Positions 24,438 through 33,145 of a DNA stretch of 64,000 nucleotides are shown piece by piece. The first letter of the stretch is position 1. The number at the start of each line of letters is the position of its first letter. Origin of the DNA: Paenibacillus massiliensis subsp. panacisoli DSM 21345 (GTDB lineage Bacteria; Bacillota; Bacilli; Paenibacillales; Paenibacillaceae); assembly GCF_000426545.1 (NCBI RefSeq), contig NZ_KE384534.1, positions 1 through 64,000 on the forward strand, given 5' to 3'. The notes under the pieces were generated by a model. The model was not told the origin of the DNA. It made no database searches and saw only the letters and a program-made list of their open reading frames with translations. The position numbers and the translations under genes are program-made.

Positions 24438-27400
24438 TTGTTTGCAGCAAGACTATCACAAAAAATAATATTGTTGGTTCTATCGTTAAATCTGATCATC
24501 AACCTACCAGTCGGTATTTTGATGTCGCAAGCAGGAGCTACTTCAGCTTCCTTAGCTACGACAGAGAATTATGTCTGGACAGAGAGATATCCGACGACTC
24601 TACCTCAAGCGAGGACAGCTCCCTTGATGGCCTATGACCCAAGAAGTGAGAAGATTCTCATGTTCGGAGGTTACGTAGGAGGCTCTGCCATTCGTGTTAA
24701 TGACACATGGACGTGGGATGGGGAGAACTGGGAGCAGCTCCACCCAACGGTCACGCCGCCTGCAAGAAGTGGTGGTGGTATGGCCTATGACCCCATTTCA
24801 AATCGGATTATTATGTATGGCGGAGATGGTCGAACGAATTTTCTCGGAGATACCTGGACCTGGACAGGCACTGACTGGCAGGAGCTGACGCCTTCTGCTA
24901 GCCCTGGACTTCGGGGGGTTCCGTATATGGCCACGGATGAAAAAAATGATAACATTGTCTTTTTCGGTGGTCAGTCTCAGACAGGCCCTACCAATGAAAC
25001 ATGGGTGTGGGATGGAGGTAACTGGGTTCAACAAGCACCTTCAACGAGCCCAACTCCCCGTGCTTTCGGGCAAATGGCCTACGATCCGGCCAATCAAAAT
25101 CTTGTGATGTTCGGTGGAAACTCTAGCGGAGGTTTTCTTAACGATACGTGGACCTGGGACGGCGTAGACTGGACTCAACACATAACCACAAGTGCCCCAA
25201 ACATACGGATGGCCTATGGTCTTGCCTATGATGGTGCGCATATCATCCTGTTCGGCGGGGAAATACTGGGATCCGGCGGACGAATGAACGATGATACCTG
25301 GTTCTGGAGCGGGACAGACTGGAGCCAACAGCCTCTTGTCACCAACAAGCGTGGTCATGTTGCTATGGTGTATGACCCGAAGCATGACCAGCTCTTTTCA
25401 TTTGGTGGTTATTCAGAAGTAATGGGTTCCATCATCAATGAGACCTGGACGTTACAATCAGCTCCAATCGTAGCAACAGGGAATGTGAACACCCTCACCT
25501 CAAGCTATGCGGAGCTCTCAGGTGAAGTAGTCATACAAGGCAAGAACCCTGTGACAGAACGTGGTATTGAGGTGTATGATTCCAACTCTCATGCTATCAG
25601 GTATGCAAGCACGGCGGGTGGTGCGGGGAATTACACCATTAGAGCGGCCAACCTTGCACCTGATGCCAACTATAGTTATCGTGCATATGCGATAGATCGC
25701 TATGGAATCACATACGCAAGCGAGATGAAGGGCTTCCGCACACCTACCAAGCCTCCTATCACATTGGACAGCTCTAGCTACAACCTGCAGTTGAATGAGA
25801 CACATCAAACTGTTGTCACAGGTGTATACGAGGAAGACAACTCCTCATATGTCATCACAAGCGGGGTAACGTTCAGCTCATCGGAGCCCCAAATTGCTTC
25901 TGTGAACACCGATGGTCTGGTGACTGGACTCGCCGAGGGAACCTCCGTCATTACAGCGGTCTACAACGGAATGTATGCTGCGGCCATTGTCAATGTACTG
26001 TATAGTCCACCTGTCGTTACCAATCTGTCCGTAGATAATGCGTCATACAATCTATTAAAGGGTGACACACAGCAAACGGTAACCCAAGCGGTGTATGAAG
26101 ATGGAAGCCGCAAGGTCGTAAGCGAAGGAGTAACGTATACTTCATCCAACCCGAACGTAGCCACAATTAATGAGCATGGACTAATTACTGCGGTGTCTAA
26201 GGGCAGTACGGTAATTACTATTGAATATGCAGGTAAATCCATTGATATTGTCGTGAACGTAAGGACTAGAAGCAGCAACGACGACAACAATTCTGGCAGT
26301 GGAGACAACGGTGGTGGCGGAGGCGGAACCAATAACTCTTCTCCAGGTACGACAGATGATCAGTCTTCATCGTCAGATCATGATGCCTCTGAAGTTAAAG
26401 ATGAAGTAACTGGTGACACGATCGCTTCGACTACGGTGCAAAATGAAAACGGAGAACAGGTGACCGTTGTTCAAGTGGACAGCGACAAAGCAATCTCTGT
26501 GCTCGAAAAGACAGGACGGAACAAACTGGTCATCAATTCTGCAAGTGAGAATACGGTTAGGACACAACTGGATGCCAAGCTTACTCAGTGGCTTGAGCAA
26601 CAAGATGGTTCTATCGAAATCAATGCAGGGCAAGGTAGCACGATTCTGCAAGCGAGACAGCTTCATACGGACAGAATCGCTGATCAATATGGGGGGGCAG
26701 CAACGGAGTTGCAAAGCCTTCATTACAGCATCACCGTTTCCGGTGATAACACAGCACAAATGCAGGCCATTGAGCAGGCTGCAGCTGCTCGAAATCTCAC
26801 CTTGGTAGGAACGGCAATCCATTTTGCTGTGACAGCAGAGTATCAAGGGGTACAAATCACTGTGCCAGATTTTGAGGAATATGCAAAATCGCTTATTTTA
26901 TTGCCAGCAGGATACGATCCTAATCGTATTACCACAGGTATTGTGTACGATGAATCCCAGGTATCCTTCATGCATGTGCCAACTAAGGTTATACAACTGA
27001 ATGGTCGATATTATGCACAAATTAACAGCTTGCTCAGCAGCGGGACATATGCGCTGATTTGGAATGAAGAGGGCTTTGCTGATACGGTGAATCATTGGGC
27101 GAATGGCGCCATTGTGAACATGGCATCCAGACTTGTCATTGAAGGCACCAGTGCTTCAAGCTTCGAGCCTAATCGTGAGATAACCCGTGCTGAATTTGCG
27201 ACAATTGCTGTACGTGCATTCGGGCTTCAAGACCAATCGCGGGTAGGCCAGACATTTAGCGATGTGAACCAAAATGCCTGGTATCAGAATTATGTCAATA
27301 CGGCTTCTGCATATGGACTCCTCACCGGATATGACGATGGCTCCTTCAAGCCTAATCGGAACATTAGCCGCGAGGAAGCGGTCGCAATCCTCATTCGTGC

Positions 27401-27629
27401 TGTAAAGCTGGCACATGTGGACACAACTGCCAATAGTCTGTCTGAGCTTGAGTCGTACAAGGATGGGGATCTCGTATCTTCTTGGGCTAGTGCCTCCGTA
27501 GGGTTCGCTGTACAACAAGGTATTGTGCAGGGGGATCAAGCAGGTATGCTGAATAGTCAATCCCCAGTGAGCCGTGCAGAGACGGCAGCATTGATCGAAA
27601 GAATTCTTAAGTTTGCAAGTCTGATCTAG
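24438..27629 (+). CDS. Large surface protein: Kelch repeats, Big2 domains, C-terminal SLH
   Basis: 1063 residues. Signal peptide about 1-36. Residues about 45-345 hold six Kelch-type blades, each about 50 residues with the repeated pattern MAYDP...(M/L)(F/Y)GG...(N/D)DTW(T)W(D/S)G..W, forming a beta-propeller. Then come a fibronectin-III-like segment (about 345-435), two bacterial Ig-like (Big2) domains (about 438-520 and 525-605), a Ser/Gly/Asn/Asp-rich linker (610-655), about 210 unassigned residues, and three SLH repeats (about 875-1063) that anchor it to the wall. Start is TTG. Likely a cell-surface adhesin or sugar-binding protein; no catalytic residues recognised. Monocistronic. Confidence 0.85.
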   Translation: MFAARLSQKIILLVLSLNLIINLPVGILMSQAGATSASLATTENYVWTERYPTTLPQARTAPLMAYDPRSEKILMFGGYVGGSAIRVNDTWTWDGENWEQLHPTVTPPARSGGGMAYDPISNRIIMYGGDGRTNFLGDTWTWTGTDWQELTPSASPGLRGVPYMATDEKNDNIVFFGGQSQTGPTNETWVWDGGNWVQQAPSTSPTPRAFGQMAYDPANQNLVMFGGNSSGGFLNDTWTWDGVDWTQHITTSAPNIRMAYGLAYDGAHIILFGGEILGSGGRMNDDTWFWSGTDWSQQPLVTNKRGHVAMVYDPKHDQLFSFGGYSEVMGSIINETWTLQSAPIVATGNVNTLTSSYAELSGEVVIQGKNPVTERGIEVYDSNSHAIRYASTAGGAGNYTIRAANLAPDANYSYRAYAIDRYGITYASEMKGFRTPTKPPITLDSSSYNLQLNETHQTVVTGVYEEDNSSYVITSGVTFSSSEPQIASVNTDGLVTGLAEGTSVITAVYNGMYAAAIVNVLYSPPVVTNLSVDNASYNLLKGDTQQTVTQAVYEDGSRKVVSEGVTYTSSNPNVATINEHGLITAVSKGSTVITIEYAGKSIDIVVNVRTRSSNDDNNSGSGDNGGGGGGTNNSSPGTTDDQSSSSDHDASEVKDEVTGDTIASTTVQNENGEQVTVVQVDSDKAISVLEKTGRNKLVINSASENTVRTQLDAKLTQWLEQQDGSIEINAGQGSTILQARQLHTDRIADQYGGAATELQSLHYSITVSGDNTAQMQAIEQAAAARNLTLVGTAIHFAVTAEYQGVQITVPDFEEYAKSLILLPAGYDPNRITTGIVYDESQVSFMHVPTKVIQLNGRYYAQINSLLSSGTYALIWNEEGFADTVNHWANGAIVNMASRLVIEGTSASSFEPNREITRAEFATIAVRAFGLQDQSRVGQTFSDVNQNAWYQNYVNTASAYGLLTGYDDGSFKPNRNISREEAVAILIRAVKLAHVDTTANSLSELESYKDGDLVSSWASASVGFAVQQGIVQGDQAGMLNSQSPVSRAETAALIERILKFASLI

Positions 27630-27683
27630 ACAACTCTGATCTACATTAGAAATACCATCAGAAATGCCTGAACAATCAAGAAG

Positions 27684-27713
27684 CCAGTCGTCAGTTCATG
27701 ACGACTGGTTTTT
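27684..27713 (+). terminator. Terminator after the Kelch/SLH gene
   Basis: CCAGTCGTCA (27684-27693) pairs perfectly with TGACGACTGG (27699-27708), with a GTTCA loop and TTTTT following. Confidence 0.92.
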
Positions 27714-27790
27714 CATCAACAAGAACAATTATTCTGTTGAAATCATGGACTGAATTGCTTTATCATACGTAACAAGAATTCAACAAGAGT

Positions 27791-27850
27791 AGCAGGAAGT
27801 GAAGAAGAGCAGCAGGAAGTGAACAACAGCAGCAAGAAATTAGTAACAGT
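27791..27850. repeat. Three 20-bp tandem repeats
   Basis: Three head-to-tail copies at 27791-27810, 27811-27830 and 27831-27850. The first two differ at three positions (AGCAGGAAGTGAAGAAGAGC against AGCAGGAAGTGAACAACAGC); the third is more diverged. A fourth, weaker copy may precede them at 27771. It lies 60 bases before the small gene at 27911. Confidence 0.75.
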
Positions 27851-27910
27851 TAAGGTTGGATTAACGGAGGGGCAATCGTTCAAAGCATGTAACGAACCGA
27901 GGTGAGCAGG

Positions 27911-28135
27911 GTGAATCGTATGTATAAGACGCTGAGAACGGATATGGAGCTGTTTGCCGCTGCCATGACACAGCTGCGCGTATATATCGTGTCTGTGGAT
28001 GAGACGTGCCGGACAACCTTTGAGGATTTCGGTGGCACAGTAGAGCGCATTGCACCGGATTCGGTGACCATCGCTGGCAAAGTGTATGAACGGGATCAGT
28101 ATGAATTCAGGGCTGCTGCCCATGTAGTTGACTAA
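27911..28135 (+). CDS. Small hypothetical protein
   Basis: 74 residues from GTG at 27911, where GAGGTG is six bases upstream; GTG 27902 and ATG 27920 are alternatives. It is soluble, with a helical first half (MYKTLRTDMELFAAAMTQLRVYIVSVDE) and a beta-like second half (GGTVERIAPDSVTIAGKVYERDQYEFRA). I do not recognise it. Coding support is limited to the ribosome site, sensible composition and lack of any competing frame. A HAD gene follows on the same strand 86 bases later. Confidence 0.5.
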   Translation: MNRMYKTLRTDMELFAAAMTQLRVYIVSVDETCRTTFEDFGGTVERIAPDSVTIAGKVYERDQYEFRAAAHVVD

Positions 28136-28221
28136 CATTTAACAACGAAAGTTCCATGGCCAGATGGCTTATGATAAGCTAATCAATATAGCCATGTTGG
28201 AGGAAGGACGATAAGAACCCA

Positions 28222-28905
28222 ATGACTAAGATATTGACCAAGCCAGAAGCGATGATTTTTGATATGGATGGTACGTTATTTCAGACCGAGACGCTTCTAA
28301 GCCCCGTCTACCACAAGCTATTTGCCCAACTACGGGCAGAGGGACTGTTCGAGGGAGATACGCCGCCAGAGGAGCGAATGATGAACAGTCTCGGTATGCT
28401 GCTTAGCGACATTTGGATGAAGGTAATGCCGGACGCCAGTGACGAGGCTCGGGCACGAGCCGATATTCTGTTGCTGGAGCTGGAGATGGAGGGCTTGAAG
28501 GAGCAAGGAACACATCAGTTGTACCCGCAGGTGAAGGAGACGCTGCAAGCTCTTCATGATCAAGGAGTACGGTTGTTCGTGGCAAGTAACGGCCTGGAGG
28601 ATTATGTGAAAGGCGTAGCGGCTGCCCATGAAATCATGCCATTGTTCGAAGGGGTCTACAGTGCGGGACAATACAATACGGCCACAAAGGTTGATCTGGT
28701 GAAGCTGCTGCTGGATCACCATGGCCTGTCCAACGCCTGGATGGTGGGTGACCGCTCCTCGGATGTGGAGGCAGGCAAGGAGAATGGTCAGACTGTCGTC
28801 GGTTGTGCCTATGCTGGCTTCGGAGGCGGTGAGGAGCTGCGTGGCTCAGATGTAATCATTAAGGATTTTACAGAGCTGCTGGCGCTATACTCATCGGCGA
28901 AGTAG
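28222..28905 (+). CDS. HAD-superfamily phosphatase
   Basis: 227 residues, HAD subfamily IA. Motif I is FDMDGTLFQTE (nucleophile and acid Asp), motif II VASNGLEDYV, motif III at the Lys of ATKVDLVK, and motif IV VGDRSSDVEAGKENG. A helical cap lies between motifs I and II. The nearest known types are phosphoglycolate phosphatase-like or nucleotidase-like enzymes; the substrate cannot be read. It converges with the ATP-grasp operon. Confidence 0.85.
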   Translation: MTKILTKPEAMIFDMDGTLFQTETLLSPVYHKLFAQLRAEGLFEGDTPPEERMMNSLGMLLSDIWMKVMPDASDEARARADILLLELEMEGLKEQGTHQLYPQVKETLQALHDQGVRLFVASNGLEDYVKGVAAAHEIMPLFEGVYSAGQYNTATKVDLVKLLLDHHGLSNAWMVGDRSSDVEAGKENGQTVVGCAYAGFGGGEELRGSDVIIKDFTELLALYSSAK

Positions 28906-28982
28906 TTGTAGCTGGCAACAATCGGAACATATGCGATGAATAATATGTGACGATATGAATAATAATTATATAAATATGTATG

Positions 28983-29018
28983 GAAGAGTCCCTTGTCTAG
29001 CGGGGGACTCTTCTTCTT
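28983..29018 (+). terminator. Probable terminator of the HAD gene
   Basis: GAAGAGTCCC (28983-28992) pairs perfectly with GGGACTCTTC (29004-29013), followed by TTCTTC. It overlaps the last codons of the convergent ATP-grasp gene. The T-run is broken by C, so termination may be partial. Confidence 0.6.
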
Positions 29019-30136
29019 CTTCCAGCAACCGTGGTGGAAGCCAGCTTGTTGCGGTGGATCCACAGTGCATACTCCAGTGGCCGCACGATCGCAAGTCGAT
29101 AGATATCTTTCTCACCGATCTTCGAGAATACCTCACGAGCAGGCTTGGGATTGACCTCCAGTACATAGATATGACCATGCTTGTTGATAGCCAGATCCAG
29201 AGCGAGCTCGCACAATGCACCGTACAAATTCTCCAGGTAGATCGCGATAGCCACACTGAGCTTCTCCGCATTGTGTCTGACTTCACGCCGAATATTCTCA
29301 TCCGGAATCCATTGCTTCAGTAATTCTTGCATCGGAACGGCATTTCCACCTCCGTGCAAATTGGAGGTTACACTGCGGGGGGGACCGACCCTGCCAGCAC
29401 CCCCGGTAAATTCCCATTGTCCCTGCCCATTCTTCTGTACGAGCATCCGGTAATCATGCACCCGTCCGTTGCCCAGCATGATCGGTATACCCTCTTGAAT
29501 GAGGTAGTTGTGCATATTCCAGCTGGAAAGTGCAGATTTGAGCTTTTCAATGGGTATTCTCTTCGGTGGGATGATCCTGCGTTGCAGGTCCCTTCCCTGA
29601 ACCAGATACAGATTTGTTTTGCCTGGAACGGGTTCGATGCGCAGTACCCCTCTCCCGCCAGTACCGTTGATGGGCTTGAGGTAGAGGAGTGAATTGTGCT
29701 TCAGCATCTCGCGTACGTCACTGAATTGATGGAACAGACGTGTCGCGGGTAGATGAGGATAGAACTCAGGTACAGCCGCCAGGGCCTGATGAACGGTCCA
29801 TTTGTTGCGGAGTGGACGATTCAGAAAGGTCAGATGCCCATATTGTCTACGGAATCGCTTCAACTGCTCGAAGCGGCTGCCTCGCTGTATCCGACACCGA
29901 TCATAGATCATTTGTGGGAAAGCCCGCCAGGAGCGAGTCCATGCTCCACGAACGGGGTCATAATCCTGAGCAAGCAGCATTTTCTTGGTAGGGTGTAAGT
30001 CGGATGGGGTGAATACGAATACCTCCAGTCCCATCCGTCGGCCTTCCGTAATCATGCGCTGATAGACCTGACGGTCCTCAATCTGTTTGTTTTTATTAAT
30101 GTAGAGCGTCATGATGCCTAGGACAGCTTCAGCCAT
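28997..30136 (-). CDS. YheC/YheD-family ATP-grasp protein (copy 5)
   Basis: 379 residues, the last gene of the five-copy group. It starts directly with the ATP-grasp part: GIMTLYINKNKQIEDRQVYQ, then MIYDRCRIQRGSRFEQLK. ATP-binding elements are LLYLKPINGTGGRGVLRIE and, near the end, LALDLAINKHGHIYVLEVNPKPAR (metal ligands Glu and Asn). The shared segment RMLVQKNGQGQWEFTGGAGRVG is found in all copies. The C-terminus is Arg-rich. B. subtilis YheC/YheD localise around the developing spore; their substrate is unknown. ATG overlaps the GNAT gene by 19 bases, showing coupling. Confidence 0.85.
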   Translation of the reverse strand: MAEAVLGIMTLYINKNKQIEDRQVYQRMITEGRRMGLEVFVFTPSDLHPTKKMLLAQDYDPVRGAWTRSWRAFPQMIYDRCRIQRGSRFEQLKRFRRQYGHLTFLNRPLRNKWTVHQALAAVPEFYPHLPATRLFHQFSDVREMLKHNSLLYLKPINGTGGRGVLRIEPVPGKTNLYLVQGRDLQRRIIPPKRIPIEKLKSALSSWNMHNYLIQEGIPIMLGNGRVHDYRMLVQKNGQGQWEFTGGAGRVGPPRSVTSNLHGGGNAVPMQELLKQWIPDENIRREVRHNAEKLSVAIAIYLENLYGALCELALDLAINKHGHIYVLEVNPKPAREVFSKIGEKDIYRLAIVRPLEYALWIHRNKLASTTVAGRRRRVPR

Positions 30137-30636
30137 GGTAATGCCCCTTCCTTGAAGGGAGGGCGTTCAGCTTGATCCAGCTTCCCTTCATACACGATTA
30201 CGGTCTTACCTCCTGGACGACTAGTAATGCTTGTGGCAGTAAGTCCAGCATGATAGCACATTTTTTTAGCAGCGGTGTGATCATGATCCACGGTACAGAC
30301 CAGATATTCAAGCCGTGACAGCTGCTCCTGTAACAAGCGTCTTCCTAGTCCACGGCCACGGTATAGCGGTCTGATGACAACCATGCATAGCTCATGACCG
30401 AACCCTACAGCCAGACAAAAGCCGGCTATTTGAGGTCCCTGCTCTGTACGCACATAGGCATACAAGAGGGAGGCTCCTTCCTCGTTCAGTTGTTCTGTCG
30501 ACAAGGTAGCCAGCGGCCGCAGCAGCTCTCTGCTGATCCGCAGCCCCCCGCATCTTCGGGCGAATTGTAAAAGACTTCGTCGTTGTATAATCCAATTGTC
30601 TGTCGAGTATTCCTCCATGGTCGCAATGTGCGTCAA
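30118..30636 (-). CDS. GNAT N-acetyltransferase within the ATP-grasp operon
   Basis: 172 residues. The acetyl-CoA binding motif is VVIRPLYRGRGLGRRLLQEQL (R/Q-x-x-G-x-G/A as RGRGLG), with the following LVCTVDHDHTAAKKMCYHAGL strand-helix typical of GNAT. Substrate unknown; being inside the operon, it may acetylate the product or substrate of the ATP-grasp enzymes. TTG start at 30636 with AGGAGGTG five bases before; no better ATG. It begins 11 bases after the preceding ATP-grasp gene and overlaps the next by 19. Confidence 0.82.
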   Translation of the reverse strand: MTHIATMEEYSTDNWIIQRRSLLQFARRCGGLRISRELLRPLATLSTEQLNEEGASLLYAYVRTEQGPQIAGFCLAVGFGHELCMVVIRPLYRGRGLGRRLLQEQLSRLEYLVCTVDHDHTAAKKMCYHAGLTATSITSRPGGKTVIVYEGKLDQAERPPFKEGALPWLKLS

Positions 30637-30647
30637 GTTGTCACCTC

Positions 30648-31763
30648 CTAACCGCCTGTTTTGAGCTGATTGGCCAGATATGAGCTGTATTCGAAGATGC
30701 GCTCCAACGATTTACGGCGGATGTCCGACTCATCGAATTTCATGGGCTTCGCATTGGCCTCGAAGAACCACAGATTCCCTGACCCATCGACGCCAAGGTC
30801 CATGGACATCTCCCCAAGGCTTGCGCCTGCTCCAATCTCGACCTGACGTGCAATCTGTGTGGCAGAACTATAGACGCGCTGCAGCAGCGTGTTGCTCATG
30901 TCGGAGCCAAAGAGTCTGGACAACAGTGTCTCTGGATTCTCCACGCTTCCTCCGCGTGGGACATGTGTGGTAATGCTTCGTGCCCCTGCCAGTCGAGCAC
31001 CGATCCCGGTGACGCTCCATTGACCACGCTCATTCTTCTGGACCAGCACACGTAGATCGAACGGACGCTTGCGATAGAGTGTAAGCTCAATTCCTTGCTG
31101 GAAAATATATGGTGTGCTACCTGTCTCCTTACGAATCCTTGCCCAGAGCTTCTGGAGATTTCCTGTCTTGTACGTTGTGTTCTTCCGAGTAGATTGGATC
31201 TTCAGCCGATAGGGCAGCGATTGCTCCTTGTTATACTTCAACAGCATGATACCTTTGCCGGCCTTTCCGCTCTCCGGCTTGAGATACAGAAAGGGAAATT
31301 CCTGTAGCATCTCCTCCAGACCGCTCGCATTATTCAGCTTTCGGGTGGCAGGTATGAATTTGCGAGTGTTTTTGGAGGATTTAAGCCACTGAAATAGGTT
31401 CCACTTGTTGAAGAAGCTGGGGTTATACATGGCAATATCTCTTCGTTTACCTAATTCTCTTAGCTTGCGCCGTACAGAAGGTCTGCTCTCTTGGCTACGA
31501 TTAGGAATGCGATTATAGACGACATGGGGGAGAGGGAAGCGCCCAGACTCCCACGTCCCCTTACTCTCGTTGAAGGTATACCCGCGGACAGTATCACCGG
31601 ACAGTACAAGATCCTTGGCTGTTACGATATACACCAGGTTCCCCAAGGATGTTCCTGTCTTCCATATATCCTGAAAGTTATCCAGATTTCCCTTCAATTT
31701 TTTGCCGGTGCCTCGAACGGTCAGAATAGCGAAGACTAGCCTCTCCTCCATGCGAATGTTCAC
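30648..31763 (-). CDS. YheC/YheD-family ATP-grasp protein (copy 4)
   Basis: 371 residues without the N-terminal extra domain. Seen: GRFPLPHVVYNRIPNRSQE (family block), FLYLKPESGKAGKGIMLLK (ATP loop), VLVQKNERGQWSVTGIGARLAG, ITTHVPRGGSV, and LWFFEANAKPMKF (metal ligands). GTG start at 31763 with GGGAGG; its first base overlaps the stop of the upstream copy (GTGA), so translation is coupled. Predicted to be an ATP-dependent carboxylate-amine ligase, by fold only. Confidence 0.85.
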   Translation of the reverse strand: MNIRMEERLVFAILTVRGTGKKLKGNLDNFQDIWKTGTSLGNLVYIVTAKDLVLSGDTVRGYTFNESKGTWESGRFPLPHVVYNRIPNRSQESRPSVRRKLRELGKRRDIAMYNPSFFNKWNLFQWLKSSKNTRKFIPATRKLNNASGLEEMLQEFPFLYLKPESGKAGKGIMLLKYNKEQSLPYRLKIQSTRKNTTYKTGNLQKLWARIRKETGSTPYIFQQGIELTLYRKRPFDLRVLVQKNERGQWSVTGIGARLAGARSITTHVPRGGSVENPETLLSRLFGSDMSNTLLQRVYSSATQIARQVEIGAGASLGEMSMDLGVDGSGNLWFFEANAKPMKFDESDIRRKSLERIFEYSSYLANQLKTGG

Positions 31764-33133
31764 GCGTCCTCCCTCCCCTGGAACTTACTCAGGTAAAGGC
31801 AATGATCCAGAATGTGGTCAATAGATGCTTTTCCTTCAGAGCGCAGCGAGGGATGGTGGAAGATCGAGCGGCCTGGCTTGGCATTGGCCTCAAACATCCA
31901 GACCTGCTCGTTGTGGTCAATGCCCAGGTCAAATCCGATTTCTCCAAGTAGATGCTTATGCTGGGACTCAATTGCCTGTGCAAGGATAACCGCAATCCGC
32001 TTCATGTTCTGAAGCACTTCGCCTGAACGAGACCCGAAGCTGCGACTGAGCGCCCGTTCAGGGGTTAGAAGTGAGCCGCCATTTTTGATATGTGTCGTTA
32101 CACTACCTTTTCCAGCCTTCTTGGCGCCAATGCCGACGACCACCCATTGATTGGACCCGTTTTTGTGCATGTGGAATCGGAAGTCAATCGGACACTCATC
32201 CAGCTCGATCAAATGGATTCCCTGCTGAACAACATAGCCTCGCATGGATTGCCCCAGTCTGGCCTGAAGCATTCGCATCAATTTGTCAAAGGAAGAGAAG
32301 CGCAGCAGTGCATTACTGCCCCCGCGCCTGTAGCGAAGGTAATATCCCTTCTGCGGCGTATAGGTTAATTTATAGATACCTTTCCCAAGGCTGCCTGCAC
32401 TAGGCTTGTAGTAAGCCATTTGATGACGCTCCAGAACCTGGGCAATTTGGTCTCGGGTCGGATTCATATAAGATTCTGGTATATATTTGCTGACTGACGG
32501 CATATTCTCAAGCAACCTGTAAATATCCGATTTGTTGAAGAAGCTCCAGTTGAAGAACGGAATTTTCTTGCGAATGAATCGCTCCCGCAGCATGTTCGTG
32601 GAGGGCGAGAAGTCGAATTTTCGACTGGGCAGCCGATTATAGACGACATCCGGGAGAGGCACCCTTTTGCGCGTGAACTCTCCTTTATCGCTCAGAAAGT
32701 ATCCATTCACGGTCTCCTTGTTCCAATCAATGTCCCTTGGTGCAAAGGCAAATATATAGGCTCGCTTGTTCCCCTCTCGCAGCAGCTGTCTGATAAAGCC
32801 GGTTCGCGAGCCGAAGGGCTGGCTTGTCGACCCGGAGCCATCGGACAGTACACCGATTAGTGGCCCGAGCTGTACGACGCCGTTCTGTGTATTTCGCAGG
32901 TAGACAGTACCTGCCTTGGGGATATTAATGGCATTGCGGATGCCATTAGCCAGGTATAGATGCTTGCCGGGCTTCCGAATGGTACGAACAGCAGCCGGAA
33001 TTCGGCCTCTGCCAAGCCGCAGATGGATCTGTTTGCCACCTGCAAGGTTGAGGCTCTTCATCAGGTTGGTCGAAATATACACAACCTTCTCGGGCTGTCC
33101 CGTAAAGTGAACATTACAATGGGTCAAACTCAT
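31760..33133 (-). CDS. YheC/YheD-family ATP-grasp protein (copy 3, long form)
   Basis: 457 residues. An N-terminal domain of about 100 residues (VYISTNLMKSLNLAGGKQIHLRLG, then VYLRNTQNGVVQLGPLIGVLSDG) precedes the ATP-grasp part. Core motifs: VVYNRLPSRKFDFSP, MAYYKPSAGSLGKGIYKLT, HMHKNGSNQWVVVGIGAKKAG, SVTTHIKNGGSL and VWMFEANAKPGRSIF. Same two-domain plan as the copy at 34404. AGGAGG is placed before ATG. Product and substrate unknown; the fold implies an acyl-phosphate ligase. Confidence 0.87.
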   Translation of the reverse strand: MSLTHCNVHFTGQPEKVVYISTNLMKSLNLAGGKQIHLRLGRGRIPAAVRTIRKPGKHLYLANGIRNAINIPKAGTVYLRNTQNGVVQLGPLIGVLSDGSGSTSQPFGSRTGFIRQLLREGNKRAYIFAFAPRDIDWNKETVNGYFLSDKGEFTRKRVPLPDVVYNRLPSRKFDFSPSTNMLRERFIRKKIPFFNWSFFNKSDIYRLLENMPSVSKYIPESYMNPTRDQIAQVLERHQMAYYKPSAGSLGKGIYKLTYTPQKGYYLRYRRGGSNALLRFSSFDKLMRMLQARLGQSMRGYVVQQGIHLIELDECPIDFRFHMHKNGSNQWVVVGIGAKKAGKGSVTTHIKNGGSLLTPERALSRSFGSRSGEVLQNMKRIAVILAQAIESQHKHLLGEIGFDLGIDHNEQVWMFEANAKPGRSIFHHPSLRSEGKASIDHILDHCLYLSKFQGREDA

Positions 33134-33145
33134 CTATTTATCCTC

